From the NCBI GenBank assembly GCA_032622095.1, contig CP136062.1, positions 135,510,960 through 135,574,959 on the forward strand: 64,000 bases of DNA, read 5' to 3'. The notes under the pieces are model-generated. The model made no database searches, was not told where the DNA came from, and saw nothing but the letters and a program-made list of their open reading frames with translations. Shown here one piece after another: positions 35,883 through 46,806 of this stretch; the first letter of the stretch is position 1, and every line of letters starts with the position of its first letter. Origin of the DNA: Siphonodentalium dalli (taxonomy: Eukaryota; Mollusca; Scaphopoda; Gadilida; Siphonodentaliidae). The position numbers were made by a program, and so were the translations under genes.

Positions 35883-36330
35883 CAAGCCATGAAATAGTGT
35901 GTCTGTCATTTGCAAAATGAGGTCCCCAGAAGGCGAATTTAGTGATGCTACCCCACACAGCAGGCTAGCAGCAACAAATTCACCCTCTGGGGACCCCATT
36001 CTACTTCGGCTTCATCTTCTGGGAAGTATCTATAGTCTCCAATTAACATTGTTTTTAGTTACTTTTTCCCTTCTGTTCAGTTTCTATATCCCCTATATTT
36101 GCAGAAGATAAAATGCATAATCGAGGTGATTAATAAGTGAATATCACCAACTGGGGAACTTAAATATGATCCTGTAGGTCTCCCATAGCAGTTGAGGTCT
36201 AAGCAGAATGAGGTTCACAGAAGGTGAATGTGGCAACACAAGCCCTAGCCTGCCGTGTGTGATAGCGTCCCTAAATTCACCCTCTGACAACCTCATTCTG
36301 CAAATGACAGACACACAATTTCAAGGCTTG
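35883..36330. mobile_element. hAT double-hairpin MITE, intact copy with perfect 8 bp duplication
   Basis: Flanked exactly by ACTGTTCT (35875-35882 and 36331-36338). The ends CAAGCCATGAAATAGTGTGT and CAAGCCTTGAAATTGTGTGT (complement strand) match over about 31 bases with few differences. Both hairpins and the central spacer (TCTGGGAAGTATCTATAGTC, TTTGCAGAAGATAAAATGCA) are present. This is the best reference copy of the family. Confidence 0.93.
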
Positions 36331-37466
36331 ACTGTTCTGCTTTGTTACTTTATTGATGACACTGTCTCTCATTTGGACAATTTACTTTTTGGCATTACAT
36401 ATTGGATTCGATTTTTGAGGTTTATCATTGTTTCAATGCCTGGGACATATCACAACATCAGTTTTCTTGGTGGGGAAAAGGCCGCAAATAGAAATAATTT
36501 CACAAGGAATTCACTCCATTACACACGGAAAGCACTGGCTGTTGGTACATGTAAGCAACTGTCGAACCCCTGACACTCAAATCATATTACATATCAGTCC
36601 AAATTTATCAGGATCGGGAATTGAACCAGCTTCTCCATTGCTGCAGCTTATGATGAACTTATTTAATGCACTTTGCACATTAAGAATACTGACTGAGTCC
36701 CTATGCTTATAGTTAAATACCATCAAAGCCAGTCTGATAAATATCTTGACTCCGTCTCATTACTTTCATCTTATGACACCAGCATTATAACTGATTTCAG
36801 GGATGAAGGGGGAATCCTCATTTTGTGAAAACTCATTAATATTCATGTACATGTATCCAAATAAGGCAATGGCTGTACTTGTACATGTAATTGTGATCCA
36901 TACATAGATCTACACATGTGCCTGAAGTAATGTAAACATGCAGGAGTGGTCACTCTACCTCTAACCAATTTCTGTGTTATGAAATGTGCATTTCAAGGTT
37001 TGCTTCACTATATACAGAATACAAGTTTCACCATTCAGATGCTATATAACAAAGAACAGTGAAATGAAGATGTAGCGATAAACATGCTATAATAAATATT
37101 ATATAACTGTCTTGCAGTCATGCATCATCTCCTTATTTAGAATAAGCGTGTGTCAAGTGCCATTTACTATAAGATTACCCTACATTGTAAATTATCCTTA
37201 TTTGGCAGGTGATGTAATTATCCATATACCGGTAGGTTTTATGAGAAAATACGAACTAGATTTAATAAATTTTGAATATGGAAATACAATTCTATCACAT
37301 GTATGTACAATGTATACTTGTTCTGTCTGACCATTCCTCGACTATTAAGAAATGTACATTCATTTGATTTTGAACTTACAATATTTGATCAGTTAAGATA
37401 CGCGATGCTAACATGGAATTGCAGGTGTGGCTTGTGTGAATAAGTGAATATTCATTAAATTTGCAG
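36331..37466. other. Noncoding DNA upstream of the first supported exon
   Basis: Frames up to 121 codons begin inside the MITE and have no domain. GGGAATTGAACC (near 36617) looks like the complement of a tRNA B-box, but no A-box or tRNA fold was found. Positions 37455-37466 form the weak pyrimidine and AG acceptor of the next exon. Confidence 0.4.
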
Positions 37467-37665
37467 GAAGCTATCAATTGGACAAGCAACACATCCTTCG
37501 GTGCACAAGTAATTTCATTGGCTCCATTCCTCCCGTTTGAAATAAATTTAACCATGGAAGTACCTATAAACCGTAAGTTGATTGAAATGAAACAAGGTCA
37601 AGTGCCTATTGACATCAATGCCTACTGGTACTTTGACAAAGTCATGGATTTTTATTCAGTTACCG
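37467..37665 (+). CDS. Internal exon of a CUB-domain protein gene, exon n
   Basis: This is probably part of an extracellular or membrane-anchored protein. The acceptor AAATTTGCAG precedes it and the donor GTAGGTGTAAG follows. The 199-base exon is open in one frame from GAA at 37467 and ends one base into a codon. The next exon starts with the two missing bases, and the junction codon is GAT (Asp). The translation has three N-glycosylation sequons (NWT, NTS, NLT), no cysteine, and hydrophobic stretches such as ISLAPFLPFEINLTMEV and INAYWYFDKVMDFYSV. I recognise no named domain in it. It lies directly before the CUB-like half domain in exon n+1, as a linker or an unrecognised beta-rich module. 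Upstream exons, including any signal peptide, were not found. A chance frame is unlikely because the phases match, but similarity to a known family is unchecked. Confidence 0.65.
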
Positions 37666-38292
37666 GTAGGTGTAAGAACCCTATAAGGTTAACGACAAGT
37701 CCTGGTCCACAGCAAATCTGTCTTCACATACAATGTATGTATGGCTACTACTGAGCATTGTACTTCATTATATAATGGTATTGTATTGGCTTTCTAAGCA
37801 AATCTTTCAAGCGCTGGTGGTCAGGGTTTCATACACAGTGCATTTCCCTCTTCACCTTTATAAAGTACGCTCTTGATACATTGTTCAGGGTTCACTGGAT
37901 CCCCAATACGAGTGATCTTTGTTCCTGTGATCTCTTGTCTCACTGTATTTGGGGTTAATTTTATGCACTTGACAATGAATTGTATCGAGTTTTGTTATCA
38001 GGGCTGCAAATAGTGTGTCTGTCATTTGCAGAATGAGGTCCCCAGAGGGTGAATTTAGCATAATGGGCTAGCACCACCAAATTCACTCTCTGTGGATCTC
38101 ATTCTATGGGCAACCTAGGATCAGATTAAAGTTTCCCAGTTGAAGTTGGTGATAATCACCCATTAGTCACCTTGATATGCATTTTATCTTCTGCAAATTA
38201 GGGGATATAGAAACTGAAGAGAAGGGAAAAAGTAACTATACAAAATTATGTTCCTGAACATGAGGCCTAAGAAGAATGAGGTCCCCAGAGGG

Positions 38293-39527
38293 TAGGGTCC
38301 TGCGAATTGGAGATATTGATCGAATCGAATATCGAATCGAGTCGACGAAATCGAATCGAATATCGAATCAAATATCGAATCGAATATCGAATCGAATATC
38401 GAATCGAATATCGAATCGAATATCGAATCGAATATCGAATCTAATCATACCTGTGTGTTGCATTCTCAATTAGGCATTTAATGTCAATGATTAGACGATT
38501 TGTGAAACGTTCTATTAACTTCCAAGAAGTTCCATCATAACTTATGTGGCTATCAACCGTCTTTCCTGATACTATTAACTTCAACTGAGAATTGTCGAGA
38601 GAAAAAAAAGCATTAAAACGTCCATGCGGTCGTCACGACGATTAAATATATAACCACTAAACGGATTATCAGAATTAAAATTATGCGCAATTTTTAGAGT
38701 TTGCATGTACATGCACAATTGCAAATCGTTGTTATAAACTTGAAGATGCAACAACAGTCGCAGGGTAGCCTGTTTATGTAGTGTTGGTTGCTTACATGGG
38801 TCGTTGTCCCAGACGCTTGCGACAAATTGTCAAGATTCAAGGAACGCTCCGAAACTGAAAGTCAACATCAAACGAAAACACCGCCCACGTGCACTTTTCG
38901 ATGCCGGGAACACGTGTTGTTTGCATTCTCAGCGATATTACATAACGTGGAATTTGAGACGTATAGTCGGCGGATAACGCTAGCGGTTTTTTGATTGATT
39001 GTTTATTTTGTACAATATTTACAAACATAATACTGACAGTGAAATATTCAGAAATAAACATGATTATATTGTACAGGAGCGGCATGGCCAAATAGGCCGT
39101 CTTACTGCCGCCCCTGTTTGGAAATGAACCTTAAATAGTAAAATGACAACGTTGCTCACTCTCATCACTATTATAATTTACGTGCGTCGTCGGTCCATCG
39201 GCGATCTCCGAACTTTTGGCTACCATGTTCAAAGCTAGAATTCAGATGCATTTAGTCGTCCTATGTTGTCTAATTACTGGCTATACTTATATTAATATCA
39301 TGCAGACTTTCGCGATGTACAATAAGTATTATAAGCTGCATATATTCATAATTTTTGGGAATAATATGGCACAGAAACAGCTAAGATCGACGTGGGTACT
39401 TGTCTGTAAACAGCCTACTTTTTTGTCAGTGTATATTCGAAATTTCGAGTTGGAAATTTCGAATCGAATTCGAATTTAACTTTCGAATCGAATCTCGAAT
39501 CGAATATCGAATATTCGCAGGACCCTA
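38293..39527 (+). mobile_element. hAT element with TAGGGTCCTGCGAAT ends and perfect 8 bp duplication
   Basis: The 15-base inverted ends TAGGGTCCTGCGAAT are perfect. CCAGAGGG is directly duplicated outside (38285-38292, 39528-39535), and the host MITE reads straight through if the element and one duplicate are removed. Next to each end is a run of ATCGAATCGAAT-type units (38317-38440 on the left, about 39435-39515 on the right, inverted). No transposase is recognisable in the 1235 bases. A GCGGCATGG..GCCGCCCC stem sits near 39081-39115. Confidence 0.92.
38317..38440 (+). repeat. 12 bp tandem repeat GAATCGAATATC inside the hAT element
   Basis: About nine consecutive units of GAATCGAATATC with few changes. 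Similar ATTCGATTCGA arrays lie at both ends of the element at 53018-53968, so they may serve as subterminal sites. Confidence 0.9.
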
Positions 39528-39854
39528 CCAGAGGGTGAATTTGATGATGCTAGTCCGCAGGCTAGTATTTCATCTGAAACAGATTCATTTGATCTTATGA
39601 ATGTCACATGTGATTTCTACCAACGTTTTCAGTGATATTTACAAACACCCTACTGGACTCTTCAAATGCATATAGCAAATAAACGTAGTCAACACAGGTT
39701 ACTTTTCATAAATTTTATATCAAAACTTGCAGAACACAACCTCCTTCTTTTATATAAATTATGTGTAGTGAATTTCATTGGCAAAATACTTCCATTTGTT
39801 TATCAGTGATTTCACATTTATTAAATAATTGGACTTGAGTGTAATTGAATTGAG

Positions 39855-40062
39855 CTGGTGCAGCATTAAAGATCCTGTGCCATTGCACTCTCTTATACAT
39901 GTGAGTCTCCCATAGGGAGCCTCGCATATATAAGAGAATGCACTGGCTTACACGGTCAATGTATTCTCTTATATATGTGAGGCTCTGTATGGGAGACTCT
40001 CGTATATATAAGAGAAAGCATTGGCACAGGGTTTTCAAAACTTTCAGGAAGCTCCAGTCATG
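39855..40062. mobile_element. TTAA MITE (family F1), left end eroded
   Basis: GAGCTGGTGCAGCATTAAAG and the paired palindromic blocks CTCTTATAC..GTGAGTCTCCC and GCCTCGCATATATAAGAGAA are present. The right end GGAAGCTCCAGTCATG is followed by TTAA (40063-40066). The left CCCTT terminus is not visible. Confidence 0.7.
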
Positions 40063-40079
40063 TTAAGCACATTGTACAT

Positions 40080-40400
40080 TTAATGATATCCAATTGCGCT
40101 TAAGTCCAATTCATTTAACTTTATGTGGGCAGCAATTGCTTTTAAGCACAATTAAAAACTTGGTAATTTCAATTGCGCTTAAGTGCAAATATTGAGCACC
40201 AAAAACAAAATGCCCTTAATTCTTATAGAATAGTCTGCAGGACGACTATCAGTTTTACAAAACATAAAATAACTAGCCCAGTGAGCCCACCCTAATTATG
40301 AACCTCATTTGATCTTCGAGGGTGAAAGCTTAAGCGCAATTGAATTGCACTCAAGCATAATTGAATTGCACTTAAGCACAATGGTATTACACTTAAGTCC
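40080..40400. repeat. CTTAAG-centred imperfect repeats
   Basis: Repeated words of the type CAATTGCGCTTAAGTSCAAT lie in both directions (near 40090, 40170, 40328, 40355, 40372 and 40389). Related words occur at 42070-42145 and 261-280. They resemble a decayed satellite or palindromic repeat. Confidence 0.55.
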
Positions 40401-41801
40401 TATTATTAACAAATGTGAAAATAGCTCCCATATGAAAAAAGGACTAACTAAATACTTGCCAGTGAATATTTGCATACATGTAGTTTAGATGTCATGCTTT
40501 CTAAATGGTAAAACTTAGGTTGTTAATTTTTTTTACTTTTACATTCAAGTATAGTAAAACACATGTTAAAAGTAATAAAACAAGCACATACTATTTCTTT
40601 AATGTACATGTAATACTAGATTTATACTGATAATGTGGTGTTGCTGTTGTTGTATATGGAGGTCAGGAACCATGTATATAGACCTGCATCTTTAATAAAC
40701 TGTAAACATATAATACATTATGCTCACACTCCTTCCATAATGTTCATATTGTATTCTTACCAATATAAACATTGTCATATCAATGTGTAGAAATGGACAG
40801 ACACGCTGGGGTCTCATTTATTTACTCATTATTATCCAGCCATGTTCTAATTTGGCACTTGGACGCGATCCCAATCATGTCCGCTTAATGAGCCTAATTC
40901 TCTGATGATTAGTCTAGTATTGTATGTGAAAGGTTGTGTACGATTTGCAACTATGCATGAAGACGGTTACTGGAACAAACCAGTACCATAAATAATAAGC
41001 AGTACTTACATGGGGTAAGATCATTGCTGCATTGAATTTGGATGTACATTTGAACAATAAGAATCTATATAGAACTGCAATCATGATGGAACTGCATGTT
41101 CAGCAGTTTTCGAAACAAATTTAAGAGCATGTAGTTGGTGCAAGGATACATGGGGCAACACCGGCATGAGTTGTACTGTATCATTGTGCCTGCTAGTATA
41201 CCCCAGTTTCTGTAACTGTCATAACATGAGTATGGCACTATATTTATTACTAGTACATACCAAAAATATTTTATATCCAAAAAAAAAAGAAGGTGAAACT
41301 GGTTATTATATAGAGCATCATTCAATTAATTTTGCATAGTTTTCAGTTATCAACAGATTGCTATGGTATATAGTGTAAATTATGCTGCTTACTAAGCATT
41401 GCTTCTCTGATAATACAGATTGGCCAAGAAGTGAGTTTTATATATAGGCTCATACATGGCAGTCCATGTTAAAATCCATTAAAATTTGCCAGAATAAATT
41501 TATAGCATTTGTACAGTGAATCAAACTGAGAATCATTTTTGATTCTCATCATATTTTAAGCCATGTAGTCTGTTTAATACTAGTATCACTTATTAGTATA
41601 CACTGCCACTAACACAAAAATATGATACTTTAATAAGAACAGCAGTTGTCATAATGTATCTACCATGTACATGTATACTTATCCAGTTTTGTTTCTTAAA
41701 TATTCCAATAATATAGCAAGACCAATCAGTGATAATGTCATTACTTAGTCATATACTTTACCAGTTTCTCATATTTAACTCAGCATCGACTACACATTTA
41801 A
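40401..41801. other. Intronic unassigned DNA
   Basis: No repeat partner or exon signal was recognised. The - strand frame at 41065-41325 lacks domain evidence. Confidence 0.35.
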
Positions 41802-42054
41802 CCCTTTCATGACGGGAGACGCGCTGGTGCAGAATTAAAGACCCTGTGCCAGTGCATTCTCTTATATATATGAGTCTCCCACAGGGAGCCTCGCTTATAT
41901 AAGAGAATGCACAAGGTCAAGATAAATATTGTTAGACCAATGCATTCTCTTAGATATGTGAGGTTCCCTATGGGAGACTCGCATATATAAGAGAATGCGT
42001 GGTAACAGGGTTTTCGCAAACTTACTGGAACATCCAGTCATGGAACTTGAAGGG
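41802..42054. mobile_element. TTAA MITE (family F1), intact copy
   Basis: TTAA flanks both sides (41798-41801, 42055-42058). The ends are CCCTTTCATGACGGGA and the complement of CCCTTCAAGTTCCATGACTG. The inside is two palindromes built from TGCATTCTCTTATATAT, GAGTCTCCC and GGGAGACTCGCATATATAAG. This is the clearest full copy with both TTAA sites intact. Confidence 0.9.
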
Positions 42055-42777
42055 TTAAGCACATTGTACATAAATGTAATCCAATTGCGCTTGAGCCCAA
42101 TTCAATTGCATTTAAGCACAATTGTGCTTAATTCCAATTCATTGAACATGTAAGAGTTTAGGAAAAGCACCCCACTTTTTAAACTTCATGCAGTCATAGC
42201 AATTGCATATACCTGTACATAGGTTTCGTAGGGTGAAAGGAGACCGCCTGCAACTGATGTAATATAGGCAGTGCATCAAGCACACCTTGCTGATTATGGG
42301 TTCTTCTTGTTTAGATATGATGTTTCTTCACTTGTAGACAGTAACGGGAATCGCATTTTGCATCCACCCCACATGTTTAGATAATGTCATCTCCTAGGTA
42401 TTCTTCCACTTATCAGCGCAGTCTTACTTCGACTATAGGTCACCCTCGACACTGTATCCGCTAAGTGATTCAATCATGTGTTTTTTGTGAAAACACTTCT
42501 AACATATACTTTACCCTGTACGTTGGAAGAAAAAGCTTGACAGAATGTTACCTAGCGATAACATGCCGCTGTGCAAATAGTATTCGAGCATATCTGCAGA
42601 AGTTTTTCCTACATTTTCAGACATGACAGATCTTGTCAAAATACTTCATCCCAGAAATATCATGTATGTATACATGCACATGCAAAATGGCTGAGGCTAG
42701 AACTACTATTATATAATCATTTAAAAGACCAAAGATGAAGTTAGGGTTCGAGACCTCTGAAGCCAGGGGAAACTTAA

Positions 42778-43040
42778 CACTTTCATGATGGGAGCAGCAC
42801 TGGTGCAGCATTAAAAATCCTGTGCCAGTGCATTCTCTTATACATGTATATGCTAGTCTCCATACAGGGAGCCTCGCATATGTAAGTGAATGCATTTACA
42901 AGGTTATAATGTAAATATTGCTACGTCAATGTATTCCCTTATATATGTGCGGCTCCCGATTGGAGACTCGCATATATAAGAGAATGCATTGGCACAGGGT
43001 TTTCTCAAAATTTCAGGAAGCTCCAGGCATAAAATATTTA
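42778..43040. mobile_element. TTAA MITE (family F1), right end eroded
   Basis: TTAA (42774-42777) precedes ACTTTCATGATGGGAGCAGC. The inner blocks CAGTGCATTCTCTTATACAT and GACTCGCATATATAAGAGAA are present. The right side reaches AGGAAGCTCCAGGCAT, after which the terminus has decayed. It lies about 280 bases upstream of the second exon. Confidence 0.75.
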
Positions 43041-43316
43041 AGTGTATCTCTACATATGGAAAGACACATAACGTGGAAATACATGTGGTGGGGCAATGGT
43101 CACTTAGTTCTGTAACATTGTCTCTTGTGGCCTGACATCAAGACATATAACTTACTAGTACTTGGAAGTGTGAAGTGCACAAATTTTGAGAAATTGAATT
43201 TGTTTAGTAGGACGAAGCAATACAAGTATGTGTATTTCGCTATTAAAAAGAATTATGAATTATAATTAATTATTAATTTATTAATTATATACACGTATTT
43301 CTTTTCTTTTTTGCAG

Positions 43317-43567
43317 ATTTCATGCACGGAGCGGATTGTTGGGATGAGAAGCATGTGGGCGGGGCTACAGTTTATTCACATAACAGGACAGTAACAGACT
43401 TGTACACAGACAATATTGAGTGTCAGATAGTATTCAGGGCTCGGAACAAAGGGTGGAGATTAATGGTCCGAGTGCTGGAGTTAGATATTCCAGATAGAAC
43501 TAGTCGTGGCAGCTGTAACGATGCGTTGTATATGTCGGATAGTAATATTATTTACACCCACCCTATA
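43317..43567 (+). CDS. Internal exon n+1: N-terminal half of a CUB-like domain
   Basis: CUB domains are extracellular beta-sandwich modules of roughly 110 residues found in secreted and membrane proteins. The acceptor is strong (TTCTTTTCTTTTTTGCAG) and the donor is GTAAGT. The exon has 251 bases: it supplies two bases to complete GAT from the previous exon and ends on a codon boundary. It encodes, in order, a first cysteine (GADCWDE), a second about 30 residues later (NIECQIVFRA), a core beta segment GWRLMVRVLELDIPD typical of CUB strands, and a third cysteine in SCNDALYMSD, which fits the CUB pattern C.D.L...D. One sequon (NRT) is present. The fourth cysteine and last strands must be in a following exon that I could not find. 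A hairpin MITE starts 48 bases after the exon end. Family membership is from pattern only. Confidence 0.78.
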
Positions 43568-43614
43568 GTAAGTCTATACTTCATACTAGTTTGCCTCATT
43601 TGGAATCACTTATA

Positions 43615-43790
43615 CAGTAATGTCCTAAATAATCGACTCCTTAACCACAGCAGAATTATGAGTAATTTTTCAGGATTTAGTTGGAAAGAGCTTTCCGATG
43701 AATGGCAACAAGCCATATTTCCGACTAAATCCTGAAAAATTACCCATAATTCTGCTGTGGTTAAGGAGTCAATTATTTAGGGCTTTACTG
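43615..43790. mobile_element. Hairpin MITE CAGTAATGTC, just downstream of the exon
   Basis: TA borders both sides. The left arm is shortened: GGATTTAGTTGGAAAGAGCT goes straight into the right half, so the tip is asymmetric. It lies in the intron that begins at 43568, well inside the first 250 bases. Confidence 0.85.
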
Positions 43791-43939
43791 TATACTGGTA
43801 TACCCAATGATTAGTCTACCGGTACATTGTATACTTGATTCCTTATTTGGATTCATGTACGCACATCCAATAATACAATACGTGTATGGTAGGTCTTTAT
43901 TCAAAGCAACACCTAATCTTCAGCATTCAGTTCACCAGG

Positions 43940-44345
43940 CCAGACATTTGCAGAATTAGGTCTCGAGAGGGTGAATTTAGTGACGCTACCCTGCAAAGCA
44001 GGCTAGCATATTTAGCAAAGCGGGCTAGCATAGCCAAATTCACCCTCGGGGATCTCATTTTTATTAGGCATCATCTTCTCTTAAAACTGTCTTTATTATC
44101 AAATAAGTTTCTTTAGAAACTTCTTCGCAAAGATTCTTTTTCTTTTTTAGTTTAGTTTTCTATATCCCCAAATTGCCAGACAACTCATTGCATAATCGAG
44201 GTTCCCAATGGGTGCACATCACAAAATTCACGATCATGGAACTTAAATCTGAGTCTAGGTTTCCCATAGCAGATGAGGCCTTGCAGAATGAGGTCCCAGG
44301 AGATGAATTTGGTGATGTTAGCCCACTGTGCGATCCATGGTGCAA
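43940..44345. mobile_element. hAT double-hairpin MITE, decayed at both ends
   Basis: Both hairpin cores (GGTGAATTTAGTGACGCTA..CCAAATTCACCCTCGGGGAT, then GATGAATTTGGTGATGTT) and the spacer (TTTTCTATATCCCCAAATTG, CATAATCGAGGTTCCCAATG) are recognisable. In the first hairpin the loop GCTAGCATATTTAGCAAAGC is duplicated. The CAAGCC termini are not visible. Confidence 0.7.
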
Positions 44346-45168
44346 AGTTTCATGTAGTTTCTCAGGCACAATTTAATTTGTTTCATCTTGCTGAAATCTC
44401 TTTCACTTTGATAAATCACTAATCCAGCATTTTCCTATGCATTTATGTGAGGCATTAAATTTTCCACAGCTTGTTTCAGGTTGTCACTAGAGGTAGAGTG
44501 TCGAATTCATAAACAACTTGAATAATTTTGCAAAGTAGATAACATTATGAAAAAAAGTGTGCTGGGTGTTTCTGTTTGAAAATGGTGTGATTCCTGTTCC
44601 TGTGTGATAACTTGAAGTGGTGGGTGCTCCCATTAAGTGCCGCCCGACATGAGTGCATCCCTGATCTTATGAAATGTACCTGTATATGCAGTCACAATGG
44701 TCCCTTGTTTTCTTCGGCTTGGAACATTAAAGAACATCCTGTGTTATTCCTTTTCTGATATGGTAAAAAAAAGAGCGCTTGTATCACTTTTTGGCAGAAT
44801 TTCGGAAACAGCTGATAAGTTTTGATGGATTTGGTAAAACTTTTATGAGAATATTATACATGTACAGTCTGCACTAGTATATTAGTACTTTGTATATTTA
44901 TCGACTTGGGGATAAATGGAGATTTAATACCTCGGTGTCTATTCTGAACCTGTTGAGGAGCCAAGGGGTTCAAATCTTCATGGACCCCCGCCCCCATACG
45001 GCGTCAAGTTAAGCATGGTTTTTATTGCTCCTCATATTAATTCACACCAATAAGAAGAATTCAGTTGCTGCCCCTATGGATCAGATGTCAGTTAATGTCA
45101 AACAAATTATGCTAGAGCAACGCCAGAATTGGAGGAAACTGCCAGTTCAAGGGTCATTCATATACAGT
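44346..45168. other. Unassigned intronic or flanking DNA
   Basis: No exon continuing the CUB domain was found. A 60-codon frame at 45025-45207 runs into the hairpin and has no domain. Confidence 0.35.
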
Positions 45169-45267
45169 AGAACGTGCGCGAGATATACAGGGTATATGGG
45201 CATGTGAAACAGTAGTAATACTACTGTTTCACATGCCCATATACCCCGTATATCTCGCGCACGTTCT
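45169..45267. repeat. Near-perfect 49 bp-arm hairpin
   Basis: AGAACGTGCGCGAGATATAC on the left is matched by GTATATCTCGCGCACGTTCT on the right. The arms meet at AGTAGTAATACTACT with only a minimal loop, and one mismatch is visible (AGGGTATA versus TACCCCGTA). It may be a tiny MITE. CAGTA precedes the left arm, but no target duplication is clear. Confidence 0.8.
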
Positions 45268-45299
45268 CTCAAACTCCGCTGTCAATGGTGGGGGTGGGC

Positions 45300-45520
45300 A
45301 TGGTGATTTTATTGTGGTGTTGTACCAAATCAGATTGCTCATTACAACAGGATATGGGTACCCTAACCTTTATTATCCCAGGGAGATGATCAATTTAAGA
45401 AATTACTATGTCTAGTTTGATATGGTACATGAAGATTACAAATTGCTTTAACAGGGCAGGGCCCTGAGGTTGTACTATAACCATTTCTTGATTGCTATAA
45501 TACATGTACCAGTTTATCTT
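45300..45520 (-). repeat. 220 bp duplication, inverted relative to 47665-47885
   Basis: The reverse complement carries GCAATCAAGAAATGGTTA, CAGGGCCCTGCCCTGTTAAA, GATCATCTCCCTGGGATAAT and ACACCACAATAAAAT. All of these occur in order at 47665-47885. Confidence 0.75.
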
Positions 45521-46550
45521 TGTAGTAGTTTAATATGGGCTTGGTTTTCAAAAATTCTTTAAAATGTTGGCAATGGATGGGAAGGGATAGCCTATGAAAA
45601 TGCCACCTAGGAGATCCCTTCTGATACTGACATGTTAGGGACGACTGCCAGTGCCAGGACTCAGCTCACAGGAATGAATTAGGGATAAATGATCCATGTG
45701 GAAGATGAGTACCACAGTGTGATGATTTGCCAAAAATACTATTGAGAAAGAAATTTTTCCAGTTAACTTTTGACAAGAACCAACTAGAGCACGATTTAAT
45801 TCCCAAATATTATACAAACAGTATCCAAAATGTGAGACCGCAATGACAACGATGATGATGACAAGGTGGTTGATGAGGATGAAGATAATGCTCACAATGA
45901 TTGTGATGACAAAAATGAGAGTTGATGATGACGATTTTGACAACTAGGATGAATGTATGGTATGCAAGTGGCCCGCTTTGTATATATGTATACATCCATG
46001 TTCTCATTAATTTACAACTTGGATATTTTTTATCATTCAAACATCACCAAATACCTTCAATCCACATCAATGGCATGTAAGGGGTACACTGTAGGAAGGG
46101 GGGGGGACTGGATATGTGAGCAAAGGCTTTCATGAATACCACAGTGCTTGCATGGTTAAGGCTAAGTTATTTGTTGCAAAAGGTGGTGGTTTGGAATGTT
46201 TTAGGGGACTACTATAAAATGCTCCCAGGAAATTATGAACAAATCCTATAGTAAATGGTACAATCATTTGTTTAATGTACACAACGACATGTTCAATCAG
46301 TATGCTGCCTACTTCATAAGTGGACATGAGCAATGTTTACAGTTGTAAATCAGGGATAGCCCATGTTGACATTAGGGATGTTGATTGTTTACATCTAAGT
46401 TAATCCACACATAATGAATAGGAGGGCAAAGGTTTCAGTCTGACCTACCTTATCCTACCAAATGCCAGGGAACTTAAAATCAGCACATTTGTTTAAGTTA
46501 CTTAATACAAGTTTTGTAAAACAAATTGGATATACAATATTGATGAACTA
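45521..46550. other. Unassigned DNA with a GAT/GAC-rich patch
   Basis: 45845-45945 is a degenerate GATGATGAC tract that leaves frames open on the complement. 45580-45610 (GGGATAGCCTATGAAAATGC) is repeated as a complement at 48990-49015. No gene is called. Confidence 0.4.
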
Positions 46551-46806
46551 CAGTAATGCTCTAAATAAACGACTTCTTAACCACAGCATAATTATGGGTA
46601 ACTTTTCAGGATTTAGTCGGAAATATGGCTTGTTGCCATTCATCGGAAAGCTCTAGGTGAGAACTTTCTGATGAATGGCAACAAGCCATATTTCCGACTA
46701 AATGTTGCCATTCATCGGAAATCTCTACTCAATAGCTACGACCATAGAGATTATATTACCCATAATTCTGCTGTGGTTATGGAGTCGATTATTTAGGGCC
46801 TTACTG
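46551..46806. mobile_element. Hairpin MITE CAGTAATGCT with an internal rearrangement
   Basis: TA borders both sides. The right arm has an internal partial duplication of the tip (TGTTGCCATTCATCGGAAAT appears a second time near 46703), plus about 40 foreign bases before ATTACCCATAATTCTGCTGT resumes. Confidence 0.8.

Larger units (their letters stand above)
38003..39565. mobile_element. hAT double-hairpin MITE, interrupted by a second hAT element
   Basis: The left end is GCTGCAAATAGTGTGTCTGT. The first hairpin and spacer (GGATATAGAAACTGAAGAGA, AGGCCTAAGAAGAATGAGGT) run to 38292, and the second hairpin resumes at 39528 with CCAGAGGGTGAATTTGATGA. The right terminus is lost after about 39565. The split is exactly at an 8-base duplication made by the inserted element. 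Confidence 0.8.
37666..43316 (+). other. Phase 1 intron of the CUB gene, filled with transposons
   Basis: The 5651-base intron has GT-AG ends. It contains a hAT double-hairpin MITE split by another hAT element (38003-39565), three TTAA family F1 MITEs (39855, 41802, 42778) and CTTAAG repeat patches (40090-40400, 42070-42145). Nothing between requires another exon, since the phases of the two flanking exons already fit. A symmetrical phase 1 exon cannot be excluded. Confidence 0.6.

Noticed and set aside
36600-36640. tRNA-like or SINE B-box (complement of GGTTCAATTCCC)
   Set aside because: No A-box at proper spacing, no cloverleaf and no repeated copies in the window.
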